Source: Bacillota bacterium
Lineage (GTDB): Bacteria; Bacillota; Clostridia; DSM-8532
Direction of reading: 5' to 3'
Length of the DNA: 64,000 nucleotides
NCBI GenBank assembly: GCA_023415825.1
Contig: JAEZJF010000010.1
Coordinates: forward strand, 186,001 to 250,000
The notes beneath the pieces are model-generated. The model saw only the letters and a list, made by a program, of their open reading frames with translations, was not told where the DNA came from and ran no database searches. Below, in pieces: positions 51,076-60,010 of this stretch (its first letter is position 1; every line of letters starts with the position of its first letter). The translations under genes were made by a program, and so were the position numbers.

Positions 51076-51651
51076 ATGAGTAAATTCGATTATATAGAAA
51101 CAGATAGGCTGTTAATTAGAATACTTGAAATAAAAGATAAAGATGCTTTTTTCCGATATCGCTCCATGCCTGAGATTTATAAGTACCAAGCGTGGAGACC
51201 AAAGGGTATTGACGAAATTGAAGAGTTTATTAATAAAAATATTTCGGTTTGTCTTAACCCGAGAAATACATGGATACAATTAGCTGTGTGTTTGAAGGAG
51301 GGGCAGCTGATTGGAGATATTGGAGTTCATTTTCTGGAGGATGATTATCAGGTTGAAATTGGCTATACACTTTCTCCTGAATATCAAGGTAATGGGTACG
51401 CTGTAGAAGCAGTCAAAGCCGTGATTAAGTATGCTTTTACTGAATTGAAGAAACATAGAATTATATCATCAGTTGATCCCGACAACATAAAATCAATAAA
51501 GCTTCTTGAAAAAATCGGTTTTAGAAAAGAAGCTCATTTTATTAAAAGCTTTAGGATGGACAACCAGTGGTATGATGACTGCGTATATGCAATATTAGAA
51601 GAAGAATGGGAATCGCTCTATCGAATTAAAGGAGGCACACGGCGGCTTTGA
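51076..51651 (+). CDS. GNAT acetyltransferase, RimJ/RimL type
   Basis: A 191-aa acetyltransferase: ETDRLLIRILEIKDKDAFFRY at the start, IGYTLSPEYQGNGYAVEAVKA (about 95-115) as the acetyl-CoA motif and KLLEKIGFRKEAHFIKSFRMDNQWYDDCVYAIL at the end. This is the RimJ/RimL layout that includes ribosomal-protein and drug acetyltransferases. It lies 22 bases after PadR with its own AGGGG site, so it is likely the third gene of the glycosyltransferase operon. It ends 9 bases from the convergent DrrB-type gene. Confidence 0.85.
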   Translation: MSKFDYIETDRLLIRILEIKDKDAFFRYRSMPEIYKYQAWRPKGIDEIEEFINKNISVCLNPRNTWIQLAVCLKEGQLIGDIGVHFLEDDYQVEIGYTLSPEYQGNGYAVEAVKAVIKYAFTELKKHRIISSVDPDNIKSIKLLEKIGFRKEAHFIKSFRMDNQWYDDCVYAILEEEWESLYRIKGGTRRL

Positions 51652-51660
51652 CTATAGACT

Positions 51661-52428
51661 TTATACCCGCTTTTTATACGCCCTCATCGCGAAGATATAT
51701 GCCAAAAACATAATTCCGACACACCACGCAAGAGCAACCCATATATCATTACCAACCGGTTGACTTGACAATAACGCGCGGATGGCTTCTACGATAGAGG
51801 TCACCGGCTGGTTTTCGGCAAAGGCGCGAACGACCGAAGGCATCGATTCGGTTGGCACAAACGCCGAGCTGATAAATGGCAGGAAAATAAGCGGGTAGGA
51901 AAAGGCACCTGCACCGTCTACCGATTTTGCGGTCAGTCCGGCAATCGCCGCGATCCATGTCAAGGCCAGCGTAAACAGCGCGAGTATACCGGCAACGGCA
52001 AGCCATGACAGTAACCCAGCCGGCGAGCGGAAACCCATTATGAGCGCCACGAGAATGATTACGACAACCGAAATCGCATTGGATATCAGTGAGGTCAGCA
52101 CATGCCCCCACAACGCGGCCGAACGCGCAATCGGCATGGAGTGGAACCGTTCGAAGATGCCTCTTTGCATATCCATAAAAAGGCGGTAAGCCGTATAAGC
52201 GATGCCGCTTGCAATCGCAATCAGCAGGATGCCGGGCAACAGGTAATTCACATAGCTACCTGTGCCGGTTTGAATCGCGCCGCCCAATACATAAACAAAC
52301 AACAGCATCATTGCGATCGGAGTGATGGTGACCGTGATAATGGTATCCATGCTGCGAGAAATATGGCGCATGGAACGTCCGAGCATGACGCTCATATCGC
52401 TGAAAAAATGTCTCCTGATCGTTTCCAT
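51661..52428 (-). CDS. DrrB-type ABC-2 drug export permease
   Basis: A 255-aa membrane protein with six helices. The pattern GSYVNYLLPGILLIAIASG, DMQRGIFERFHSMPIARSAALWGHVL and AFSYPLIFLPFISSAFVPTESMP is that of daunorubicin/oleandomycin-type permeases. It starts directly after the ATPase stop, with no gap, and is the last gene of a PadR-led operon. With the ATPase it exports a drug-like compound. Confidence 0.9.
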   Translation of the reverse strand: METIRRHFFSDMSVMLGRSMRHISRSMDTIITVTITPIAMMLLFVYVLGGAIQTGTGSYVNYLLPGILLIAIASGIAYTAYRLFMDMQRGIFERFHSMPIARSAALWGHVLTSLISNAISVVVIILVALIMGFRSPAGLLSWLAVAGILALFTLALTWIAAIAGLTAKSVDGAGAFSYPLIFLPFISSAFVPTESMPSVVRAFAENQPVTSIVEAIRALLSSQPVGNDIWVALAWCVGIMFLAYIFAMRAYKKRV

Positions 52429-53220
52429 TTATTTTTCCTCCTTTACTTTTAGGTCGAGTCTTTCTTTGCCAACGATTGAAAGGAATATTTCCTCCAGTGT
52501 CGGTTGTTTTTCAATGTACTCCACCTTTGCGGGCGGGAATAACTTTTTCAGCTCTGCGAGCGTGCCGCCCGCGATGATCCTGCCCTCATGCAGAATGGCA
52601 ATTCGGTCAGCGAGCTGTTCGGCCTCATCTAAATATTGCGTGGTCAAAAATACCGTCGTGCCACTGTTGGCAAGCTCCTTGACAATCTTCCAAACCTCGA
52701 TGCGCGCCTCGGGATCAAGTCCGGTGGTCGGCTCGTCGAGGAAAATAAGCTGCGGTTTTCCCACAAGACTCATGGAGAGGTCAAGCCTGCGGCGCATACC
52801 GCCAGAAAAAGTGGAAACCCTGCGGTCGGCTGCTTCGGTTAGGCCAAAGCGTTTAAGCAGATCGTCAGCAATCTGACGCGGATTTGTGAGGTGCCGTAGC
52901 TTGGCGATCATAATGAGATTTTCCCGCCCGGTCAATATCTCGTCCACGGCGGCAAATTGTCCTGTCAGGCTGATCGACTGTCGCACATTGTCAGCCTTTA
53001 ACATGACATCGAATCCGTTTACATTTGCGGTTCCTCCATCCGGTTTGAGCAGCGTGGTTAGGATTTTGACAATCGTTGTCTTGCCCGCGCCGTTAGAGCC
53101 CAGCAGGGCAAAAATACTACCTTTATCCACCTCAAAATCCACACCGTTCAGAACATGAAGTTTCTTGTAGGACTTTTGCAGCCCTTTCACCTGGATTGCT
53201 TTGTTTTGCATATTCTTCAC
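52429..53220 (-). CDS. DrrA-type ABC drug export ATPase
   Basis: A 263-aa ATPase. Walker A is LGSNGAGKTTIVK (about 39-51), the signature VSTFSGGMRRRLDL (about 136-149), Walker B LIFLDEPTTGLDPEAR. The C-terminal VEYIEKQPTLEEIFLSI region is typical of DrrA proteins. It is third in the order PadR, pentapeptide protein, ATPase, permease on the minus strand. Confidence 0.9.
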   Translation of the reverse strand: MKNMQNKAIQVKGLQKSYKKLHVLNGVDFEVDKGSIFALLGSNGAGKTTIVKILTTLLKPDGGTANVNGFDVMLKADNVRQSISLTGQFAAVDEILTGRENLIMIAKLRHLTNPRQIADDLLKRFGLTEAADRRVSTFSGGMRRRLDLSMSLVGKPQLIFLDEPTTGLDPEARIEVWKIVKELANSGTTVFLTTQYLDEAEQLADRIAILHEGRIIAGGTLAELKKLFPPAKVEYIEKQPTLEEIFLSIVGKERLDLKVKEEK

Positions 53221-53270
53221 TCCTTATTACGAAGTAACAAGCTTTGCACTACCCGTTATGCATACTTCGC

Positions 53271-54137
53271 TTATACAATAATAACCTTTGATAAATCAGC
53301 CTCCATGCCTTTGAGTGAGGCGTAGGTCAGCTTATCCATCATGGTGCCGTCAAAGCAAATGGTTTTTATGGCACGATAGAATTTCTTGGATAGGGAAAAC
53401 GGCGGTATAAAGGACACATTTTTTAGTGTAGTGCCTTTAAACGTAACTTCATTCAGCGCCGCCCCTCCAAACTTGACACCGATAAAGGTCTGCCCGTTAA
53501 AGCACATGCCTCGCAGGTCGGATTTATCGAAGTCCACGCCGTCGAAAATACAGTTTTTAAAAATTGTTTTTCTAAGGTCGGTCAGGCTCAGTTTGACGTC
53601 GGTTAGCTTTACATCGATGAATTTAGCTTCCTTCAGCTCGGACGCACTAAAATTGGTGCGGACAAGGATGGAACGATGGAAGCTCGCACCCGATAGATCC
53701 AGAGCATAAAAGCTGCAGTCTGTCAGATTTGCACCGTCAAAATTGGTTTCGCGCACGTCGCTGGCCTTGAATGAGCTGCCGGTCAGATCCGCACCCGAAA
53801 AGTCGGAGCCGCGCAGCGCGCTCGCTTCAAATTTTCCTTTATGTGCTGTAACACCCGCGAAGTCGCTCTTCGGCAAGTTGCCCGCGCTGAAGTTGATCAA
53901 CAACTGCCGCTCCAGCGAGCGGGAAAGACCGGCGACCTCCCGCACCGTCTGCTCAATGTCTCCGATGCTGTCGATGGTCATCTCAAAAGCTGTTTCATCG
54001 TCCTTGCCCACAGCTTTGAGCTCACGGAACCGTTCCTGCAAATCTAAGAGTAGATCGGCCTTTAATTCTGCGACGCTTTTTACCCCATCGTATGGCGCAA
54101 AAACGCCGTTCAAATAGTTTGTCAATTTCTCATTCAT
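53271..54137 (-). CDS. Pentapeptide-repeat protein with N-terminal HAAS-like domain
   Basis: A 288-aa protein. The first 80 residues are helical (LTNYLNGVFAPYDGVKSVAEL, DIEQTVREVAGLSR), similar to the HAAS/DUF1700-type domain often encoded after PadR genes. From about 88 to 245 runs a right-handed beta-helix of A(D/N)LXX-type pentapeptides (for example SDFSGADLTGSSFKASDVRE). Pentapeptide proteins can mimic DNA and shield gyrase (Qnr/MfpA), but many have other roles. It is the second gene of the PadR-DrrAB operon, so a drug-linked or regulatory role is likely; gyrase protection is only a possibility. Confidence 0.75.
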   Translation of the reverse strand: MNEKLTNYLNGVFAPYDGVKSVAELKADLLLDLQERFRELKAVGKDDETAFEMTIDSIGDIEQTVREVAGLSRSLERQLLINFSAGNLPKSDFAGVTAHKGKFEASALRGSDFSGADLTGSSFKASDVRETNFDGANLTDCSFYALDLSGASFHRSILVRTNFSASELKEAKFIDVKLTDVKLSLTDLRKTIFKNCIFDGVDFDKSDLRGMCFNGQTFIGVKFGGAALNEVTFKGTTLKNVSFIPPFSLSKKFYRAIKTICFDGTMMDKLTYASLKGMEADLSKVIIV

Positions 54138-54152
54138 AGCATCAAATCTCCT

Positions 54153-54482
54153 TTACAATAAGTTATCAAGCACGCGCTTTGCGTACTCCCAATTGCTTTT
54201 GTTATGGGCGTAAGTAGCCTTACCCTTTTCGGTAATTCTGAAATACTTACGCCGTCCGCCCTGTGATTCATCGCCCCAATACCATTCGATATCACCATCT
54301 GCCTCAAGCCGCCGGACGCTGGAGTACATCGTAGCTTCCTTTAATTCATACTCGCCGCCCGAGCGCTCGGCAATCAGCTTGACAATCTCGTAACCGTAGC
54401 GGTCAGCTTCGGATAAGAGTCGTAATATCATCGTATCGGTATGGCCGCGCAGCAGGTCGGATGTGATTTTGATATCGCTCAT
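54153..54482 (-). CDS. PadR-family regulator (short)
   Basis: A 109-aa PadR repressor: DTMILRLLSEADRYGYEIVKLI (about 16-37), EATMYSSVRRLEADGDIEWYW, and QGGRRKYFRITEKGKATY as the wing. It has the short C-terminal arm of the subgroup that pairs with HAAS domains. The start follows GGAGGAG. It is first in an operon with the pentapeptide protein and DrrAB, read from a consensus promoter, and is the likely repressor. Confidence 0.9.
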   Translation of the reverse strand: MSDIKITSDLLRGHTDTMILRLLSEADRYGYEIVKLIAERSGGEYELKEATMYSSVRRLEADGDIEWYWGDESQGGRRKYFRITEKGKATYAHNKSNWEYAKRVLDNLL

Positions 54483-54502
54483 ATAATCTCCTCCACATTT
54501 GC

Positions 54503-54531
54503 ATTATACGACACACTACTATGACTGTCAA
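54503..54531 (-). promoter_or_regulatory. Consensus promoter of the PadR-DrrAB operon
   Basis: On the minus strand TTGACA (54531-54526), 17 bases, TATAAT (54508-54503): a perfect sigma-A consensus, 21 bases before the PadR start codon. Confidence 0.9.
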
Positions 54532-54560
54532 GGTAATATTTTAATTGTATTACTTTGTCT

Positions 54561-54835
54561 ATAAAATGGGGTTTTGTCGGTTGTGAGTATGGATAAAGGT
54601 ATAAAATGGGGTGCTAAACTGGCCTGTGCCGACAGTTACTTTTCTTTGATGCAATTAATTCTTATGTTACATCTCAATATACTTATCGTATTGAATGACT
54701 TAATGTTATTCGTAAATAAACCTTCATATCGTTCCACTTTTACCTATTCATGGCTTTGAAAAATAAAGGTCTTTTTTTGCGGACGGCGGAATACAATAAT
54801 AGGAAAACGGCCTAAAGAATTAGGCCGTCTTTTTG
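54561..54835 (+). other. Intergenic stretch with direct repeat and terminator
   Basis: The gap 54532-55000 has no gene I can support. It holds a 12-base direct repeat (ATAAAATGGGGT at 54561 and 54601) and a strong terminator hairpin, ACGGCCTAA with TTAGGCCGT (54807-54828), followed by CTTTTT. A 61-codon frame at 54574-54759 resembles nothing known. A terminator without a gene before it suggests a lost gene. Confidence 0.4.
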
Positions 54836-55000
54836 TAGACTTATTTGTCTATATAGAGGTTGCACAAATGAGTTGAAGCATGACAGAGGAGGGTAGTTGT
54901 AACAAGAAGCGATTATCAGACGCAAAGGATATCATTGGCCATCCGGTCAGGAGCGTTAGCGTAAAAGAGGAGCCCAAAACCAAAAAAAGGGGAGATATGA

Positions 55001-58000
55001 TTGAAAAAGAAAAGTGTTAAACGTTTGCTGAGCCTGTTTATCAGCATATTGATGATCTTCGGATCGGTCTGGCAGATGCCGGTACAGGCAAATGCAGCGG
55101 ATTCTAGTTCCGAGAATCCGCAGATCGCGCAGGCGAACAATGCTTATCAGGAAAAAGATCTCAGCGGCATGCCTGTTGTGGATAACGAGAACTTTACCAG
55201 TGACAAAACACAGATCACGGCAAAACTGAATACCGAACAACTCGGCCTCAGTGATGAAGAGGTCAACTATGTGAACAAGCTGGCAGAAGCCATGCAAACC
55301 CCGCTCGGTGCGGTTGGGTTTACGGACCTCGGTTCCTCGGACGCACAAAGCGTTATCGTGCAGTTTAATGTACTGCCGAGCAGAATATTGGATATATACA
55401 ATAAATTACATAACGTAAAGGGTATTGATAGCGGTACAAAGGCGGCAGCCGCGCTTTCCCAGTTTAAAACAGCACTTAAGAAAGCAGGCATCAGCGCAAA
55501 ATTTGGATACGACTTCCATGAGGTATTTAACGGCGTCGCCCTTACGCTTCCCGCAAACCTGATTAAAAAAGTCGCGAAGCTGCCTGGCGTTTATTCCATA
55601 TCGCCGGACTATATGATGTATACGGCGGACGACTCGAACGGTTATGTCGATTTTAACGGTATCGGTATGCAAGAAAGCCGCCAGGCGCTTCGGATGTCAG
55701 AGCTTAATGACATGGGATTTGATGGCGAGGGTATCAAAGTCGGTGTTCTTGATACCGGTATCGACTACAACCACCCGGATCTGAAAGATAACTACAAGGG
55801 CGGAAATGACTACATCGGCGCGGCAGTGGCAAAAGTGGACTCGTCGGGCAATGTCAGCTATATCGTACCGGTCAGCGAAGACGACGACCCGATGGAAACA
55901 ACCTATAAAGACTGGCAGGCTGCTGTTTCGGCTAATGGCTCAACACTCTGTCCCGAAGTCAGCGCAAAGGGCAACGAATATTATACAAGCCACGGTTCCC
56001 ACGTCAGTGGCACAGTTGCGGCGGACGGCCAGAACACATCGGCTCCCTTTAATACATTGGGTATCGCTCCTAAGGCAGACCTGTATGTATACAGAGTATT
56101 AGGACCTTACGGCTCCGGCCCATCCTCGGGCATTATTGCGGCTGTTAACCAGTCCGTCATTGACGGCATGGAGGTCATTAACCTGTCCCTAGGCGCAAAC
56201 CAAGATACAGCTTACGGCGCGGACGTATTCGCGTTGAATAACGCATGTATCGCTGGCACCATTGTATGCGTATCAGCGGGTAACAACGCCCAGCCAAACA
56301 ACGTCCCTCCGCGTGTCAACCTGTCGCTTGGCACACCGGGTACAGCTTACCTTCCAATCACCGTAGCGGCTTCGAACTACGGCGGCGGCGCAACAACATT
56401 ATATATGGGCGCGGTTGCCAATTCATCTGCGAATGTGAGGGCGGCTATTCCGTTCAACGTAGTCGGACGAGACGTCATGAATGTTTTTGCCGATAACCAA
56501 ATTATTGCAGAGAACCTCAACTATGTAGAAGGCAGCGGATACCAGTATACGCTCGTTGTCGGACCGATGACCGGCACGGTACCCGGCCCGACCCAGCTTG
56601 CACAGCTTCAGGCGCTCCCGGACAACAGCCTGAAGGGGCAGATTCTCGTCGTCAAACGCGGTGCACTGACGTTTACGGATATTCCGCCACAGGCCAAACG
56701 CCTTGGCGCGGGAGCAGTCTTAATTATTAACAAAGATGCCGAGGAAGGCTTCATCTCAAACATTACTATCGGCGGTGAAAAGATGAACCACCTGCCGGTT
56801 CTCTCTACAATACACCAAGCGGGCGATACGCTGGCTGCTTCCTATAACGCAGCGGTAGCGTCATCTGTACCGGGTTATATCCAAATCGGCAATATGTCAA
56901 AGGAGCAGCTTGCCAAGACACCGGCAGGCTTCAGCTCCATCGGCCCTGTAACCGAAACCGCGGGCATCAAGCCCGACATAATTGCACCGGGTGTTGACAT
57001 CATGTCGACCCAGCCAGCGTTTGTTACAAATCCTGATCACAACGACACAGACTACTCATACGCGTATGCGCGCATGGGCGGAACCTCGATGTCCTGTCCG
57101 CATATGACTGGTATCAGCGTTTTAATGCGCCAGGCGTTCCCGAACGCCAGCGTCGCTGAAATCAAGGCTCGCTTGATGAACACAGCTGACCCGACGCTCA
57201 TCACATCCGGCGTTCCAGCTACGCCGCAGGCCAGCGTTTTCGAAATTGGTGCAGGTTTTGTAGACCCGTACCGTGCTATCGTAACCGACACCTCGACATA
57301 TGTGACGGTGCAGGATGACATCCCGGGACAGAAGTCTGGCGATGTCATCGCGAACCAGACGCTGTCGTCATTGAGCTTCGGTACAATTAAGCCGAGCACA
57401 ACGACAACCGTTAATTCCAGAACACTAACTGTTACGGTCCACAATACTTCTGTGGACGAACAGACTTATCATATCAGCGGCTTTTATAACGACCAGACCG
57501 GATATTCACGTTCGAGCGCGGATGGCGTAACGATCAGCTTCACATCGACCGACGTCACAGTTCCGGCGGGACAGACTGGAACATTCGACGTTTACACAAC
57601 GGTTCCTGTAAACTGCCCGAAAGGTTACTATGAAGGTTATGTACAAGTAACTTCGAATAGTGGCAACGACTATGTACTTCCATTCGCATTTGCCACCGGC
57701 GAAGCGCCTAAGCCGTTCATGATCGACGACGCTTGGATTATCAAGCCCGTCATCACGGCAAACACGAGTACGAACATCCGCTGCACAACCTACTCGAACT
57801 CAACACCGTTCGTTTTGGCATATGAGGGAGATTATCCGGGTGGCGCAATGGACGTTCTGTTGCTTGACCTGAACGACATACCGATTGGCTACTTCGGCAC
57901 CTACACCGGCATGGGCAAAGGCGATGGTACGGCGAAGCTGTACTCCGGTGCAATCACATACCAGTGTTATCCAATCGATCAGGACGGTAACATCGGCCGA

Positions 58001-59701
58001 ACGAAGCAGGTTATTCCGGAAGGCGCGTATCATATAGCTTTCGCGGATACGGATTACTATTACCCGTTCGGCGGCCTCGTTGTAGACAACCAAAGCCCGG
58101 TTCTAACCTTTAACCCGACCCCAAGCTTTGAGTATAATAATGGTGCAACTACCGTTCACGTCACAGGCAGAATCTGGAGCCACGCTGGTCAGCTGCTTGT
58201 TGACAATAAGATCACCAGCGACAATATCGTTGGCAGTCCGCTGATCGGACAGGAATTGAACGGACTTGTCATCGGCAGCAAGATTTACTTATACTGCGAC
58301 AAGGACGGCTACTTCGATATCCCGCTGACGCCTTCGGAAGCCAGTAAGACCGATATCCAGACCTCTGCTGCATACGCACTGGACTATTATGCAACGACGT
58401 ACTACACGCTGTTAGGTTCGGTATACTCAACAAAGACCGGTAATAATCGTACAAACGGCACGGTTAACATCAACTACACGCAGTCTCCGGTTCTAGACAC
58501 TGTCACAGCAACAAACAGCACCGCTGATGCGATACTCATCTACAATCCGAGACTGATTGCTCCGGTTGCGGACGACTTTAAGGTGCAACATTCTGCCAAT
58601 GGTGGCGATTTTACCGATCTGGCGACGACCTCGTTCAACTATACCGCAGAAACCGCAACAGCCCGCTTTACATTCGTTCCGTTCCCGGTTCAAGCGGATG
58701 AGCAGAGTATTGTTGTCAGCGCCAGCTACAAGGGCGATACAGCTGTGGAAGCTGAGGAATTTGTTGTACCGGCTGCTAAGCTTGTCGGATTAACAGGTCA
58801 TAATGGTTCGCTGACTGCTACACTTGATGTGGCTCCCGCTGACGGAACAACATACCCGTTTACAGTATCCTACACGATCGATGGCGGGGACAGACAGCCG
58901 TTAGGCAACGCGACTTATAATAACGATAGCACGGCGACGCTGAGCTTTACGCCGTTCGAGAGATACTCATTCATGCAACATGTTATAGTTTATGTCAATT
59001 ACAAAGATATTGAGCTGAGCTATTCGTTCGACCTGACGGAGGCGATGGGCACACTTGTACTGGATTACAACCTGTACCAGAACAAGAGTATTTCAGCCAA
59101 TGAGTATACAACCGACGGCATGAAGTTCTTCCAGACTGGCAACTTTTATAAATGTGCCATGATCAATGTTGCGGAAGCGAAGACAGAGGACGGCCACCAT
59201 GGCTTCTTATTGGCAGGTCCCCATGGCGATCAGGTTGGCGATTTCACGGCGAAGGTCGATGAGCAGAACAAACTTACGTTCACCTACAAGCTGATCGAGG
59301 GCTTAAAGACGACCGATACAGTCAGTTTTGTTTATTCACCAACTCTGTTCACCTCGAAGAATGAGGGTCAGCTGTTCAAGGAATATGCGGAAGCAATTCA
59401 GACGCAGGAGAATGATGCTTCGACCGGTACGTTCACAGTCGATGATGTTACCGGCACAGAGTTTTATGTGTACCTGAGAGGCTCGAACTCGTCCGGCACC
59501 ACGAAGGAGCTCATACCACCAGATCCGAAGAAGGTCATCACTCTACAGCTTATGAACGATCTGACACCACAGACTCTGACTTTCACCTACGGCACGACGC
59601 TGACACAGGTCGTTCCGGCTGGCACCTACACGCTGGAGGGCTATGGCACAGTGGTTATCACCCTCGATGGTGTCACGTATGTGGAGTACAATGTAAAGTA
59701 A
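55001..59701 (+). CDS. Secreted subtilisin-family (S8) serine protease, multidomain
   Basis: A 1566-aa exported protease of the lactocepin/C5a-peptidase/Vpr kind. Order: signal peptide (about 1-33); I9-type propeptide (about 100-205); catalytic domain with D251 in VLDTGIDYNHPDL, H331 in SHGSHVSGT and S696 in GGTSMSCPHM; a PA domain inserted before the serine (about 490-620); then Fn3-like and Ig-like modules (about 760-1566). It has no LPXTG, SLH or dockerin, so release or non-covalent binding is likely. The start is TTG 55001, 6 bases after GGGGAG; the nearby ATG 54997 is out of frame and stops. It degrades extracellular proteins. Confidence 0.9.
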   Translation: MKKKSVKRLLSLFISILMIFGSVWQMPVQANAADSSSENPQIAQANNAYQEKDLSGMPVVDNENFTSDKTQITAKLNTEQLGLSDEEVNYVNKLAEAMQTPLGAVGFTDLGSSDAQSVIVQFNVLPSRILDIYNKLHNVKGIDSGTKAAAALSQFKTALKKAGISAKFGYDFHEVFNGVALTLPANLIKKVAKLPGVYSISPDYMMYTADDSNGYVDFNGIGMQESRQALRMSELNDMGFDGEGIKVGVLDTGIDYNHPDLKDNYKGGNDYIGAAVAKVDSSGNVSYIVPVSEDDDPMETTYKDWQAAVSANGSTLCPEVSAKGNEYYTSHGSHVSGTVAADGQNTSAPFNTLGIAPKADLYVYRVLGPYGSGPSSGIIAAVNQSVIDGMEVINLSLGANQDTAYGADVFALNNACIAGTIVCVSAGNNAQPNNVPPRVNLSLGTPGTAYLPITVAASNYGGGATTLYMGAVANSSANVRAAIPFNVVGRDVMNVFADNQIIAENLNYVEGSGYQYTLVVGPMTGTVPGPTQLAQLQALPDNSLKGQILVVKRGALTFTDIPPQAKRLGAGAVLIINKDAEEGFISNITIGGEKMNHLPVLSTIHQAGDTLAASYNAAVASSVPGYIQIGNMSKEQLAKTPAGFSSIGPVTETAGIKPDIIAPGVDIMSTQPAFVTNPDHNDTDYSYAYARMGGTSMSCPHMTGISVLMRQAFPNASVAEIKARLMNTADPTLITSGVPATPQASVFEIGAGFVDPYRAIVTDTSTYVTVQDDIPGQKSGDVIANQTLSSLSFGTIKPSTTTTVNSRTLTVTVHNTSVDEQTYHISGFYNDQTGYSRSSADGVTISFTSTDVTVPAGQTGTFDVYTTVPVNCPKGYYEGYVQVTSNSGNDYVLPFAFATGEAPKPFMIDDAWIIKPVITANTSTNIRCTTYSNSTPFVLAYEGDYPGGAMDVLLLDLNDIPIGYFGTYTGMGKGDGTAKLYSGAITYQCYPIDQDGNIGRTKQVIPEGAYHIAFADTDYYYPFGGLVVDNQSPVLTFNPTPSFEYNNGATTVHVTGRIWSHAGQLLVDNKITSDNIVGSPLIGQELNGLVIGSKIYLYCDKDGYFDIPLTPSEASKTDIQTSAAYALDYYATTYYTLLGSVYSTKTGNNRTNGTVNINYTQSPVLDTVTATNSTADAILIYNPRLIAPVADDFKVQHSANGGDFTDLATTSFNYTAETATARFTFVPFPVQADEQSIVVSASYKGDTAVEAEEFVVPAAKLVGLTGHNGSLTATLDVAPADGTTYPFTVSYTIDGGDRQPLGNATYNNDSTATLSFTPFERYSFMQHVIVYVNYKDIELSYSFDLTEAMGTLVLDYNLYQNKSISANEYTTDGMKFFQTGNFYKCAMINVAEAKTEDGHHGFLLAGPHGDQVGDFTAKVDEQNKLTFTYKLIEGLKTTDTVSFVYSPTLFTSKNEGQLFKEYAEAIQTQENDASTGTFTVDDVTGTEFYVYLRGSNSSGTTKELIPPDPKKVITLQLMNDLTPQTLTFTYGTTLTQVVPAGTYTLEGYGTVVITLDGVTYVEYNVK

Positions 59702-59744
59702 TGCTTGTGAGTACCACTGCTCTTTATTGACCTCAGAACTCTGT

Positions 59745-59912
59745 TGATGGTGGTCCAGCTAATCTTGAAGCGCACCCCAATTGTTAGGCAGTATGGTATA
59801 CTGGTAATGATTGGGGTGTTTAATGTCCAAGTATTCAATAGAACAGAAGCTCAAAATTCTTGATGAGTGGCAGAATCAAGAAATATCACCAAGGGATAAA
59901 GCGTGCAAATAG
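59745..59912 (+). pseudogene. IS3-type insertion sequence remnant
   Basis: A CACCCCAAT/ATTGGGGTG inverted pair (59775-59819) precedes a 29-codon ORF (59823-59912) that reads MSKYSIEQKLKILDEWQNQE and stops at DKACK. This is the helix-turn-helix start of an IS3-family OrfA. The rest of the transposase and the right end are missing. It fills most of the 309-base gap before the DUF2264 gene. Confidence 0.55.
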
Positions 59913-60010
59913 CAGAACTTTTTATTAATCTGAAACGAATAGATTTCTTTAAATCCGCTTGAGCTTAATAGCGATTCATAAAGAATAATAGAAAAGTGAA
60001 GGTGTGCACA

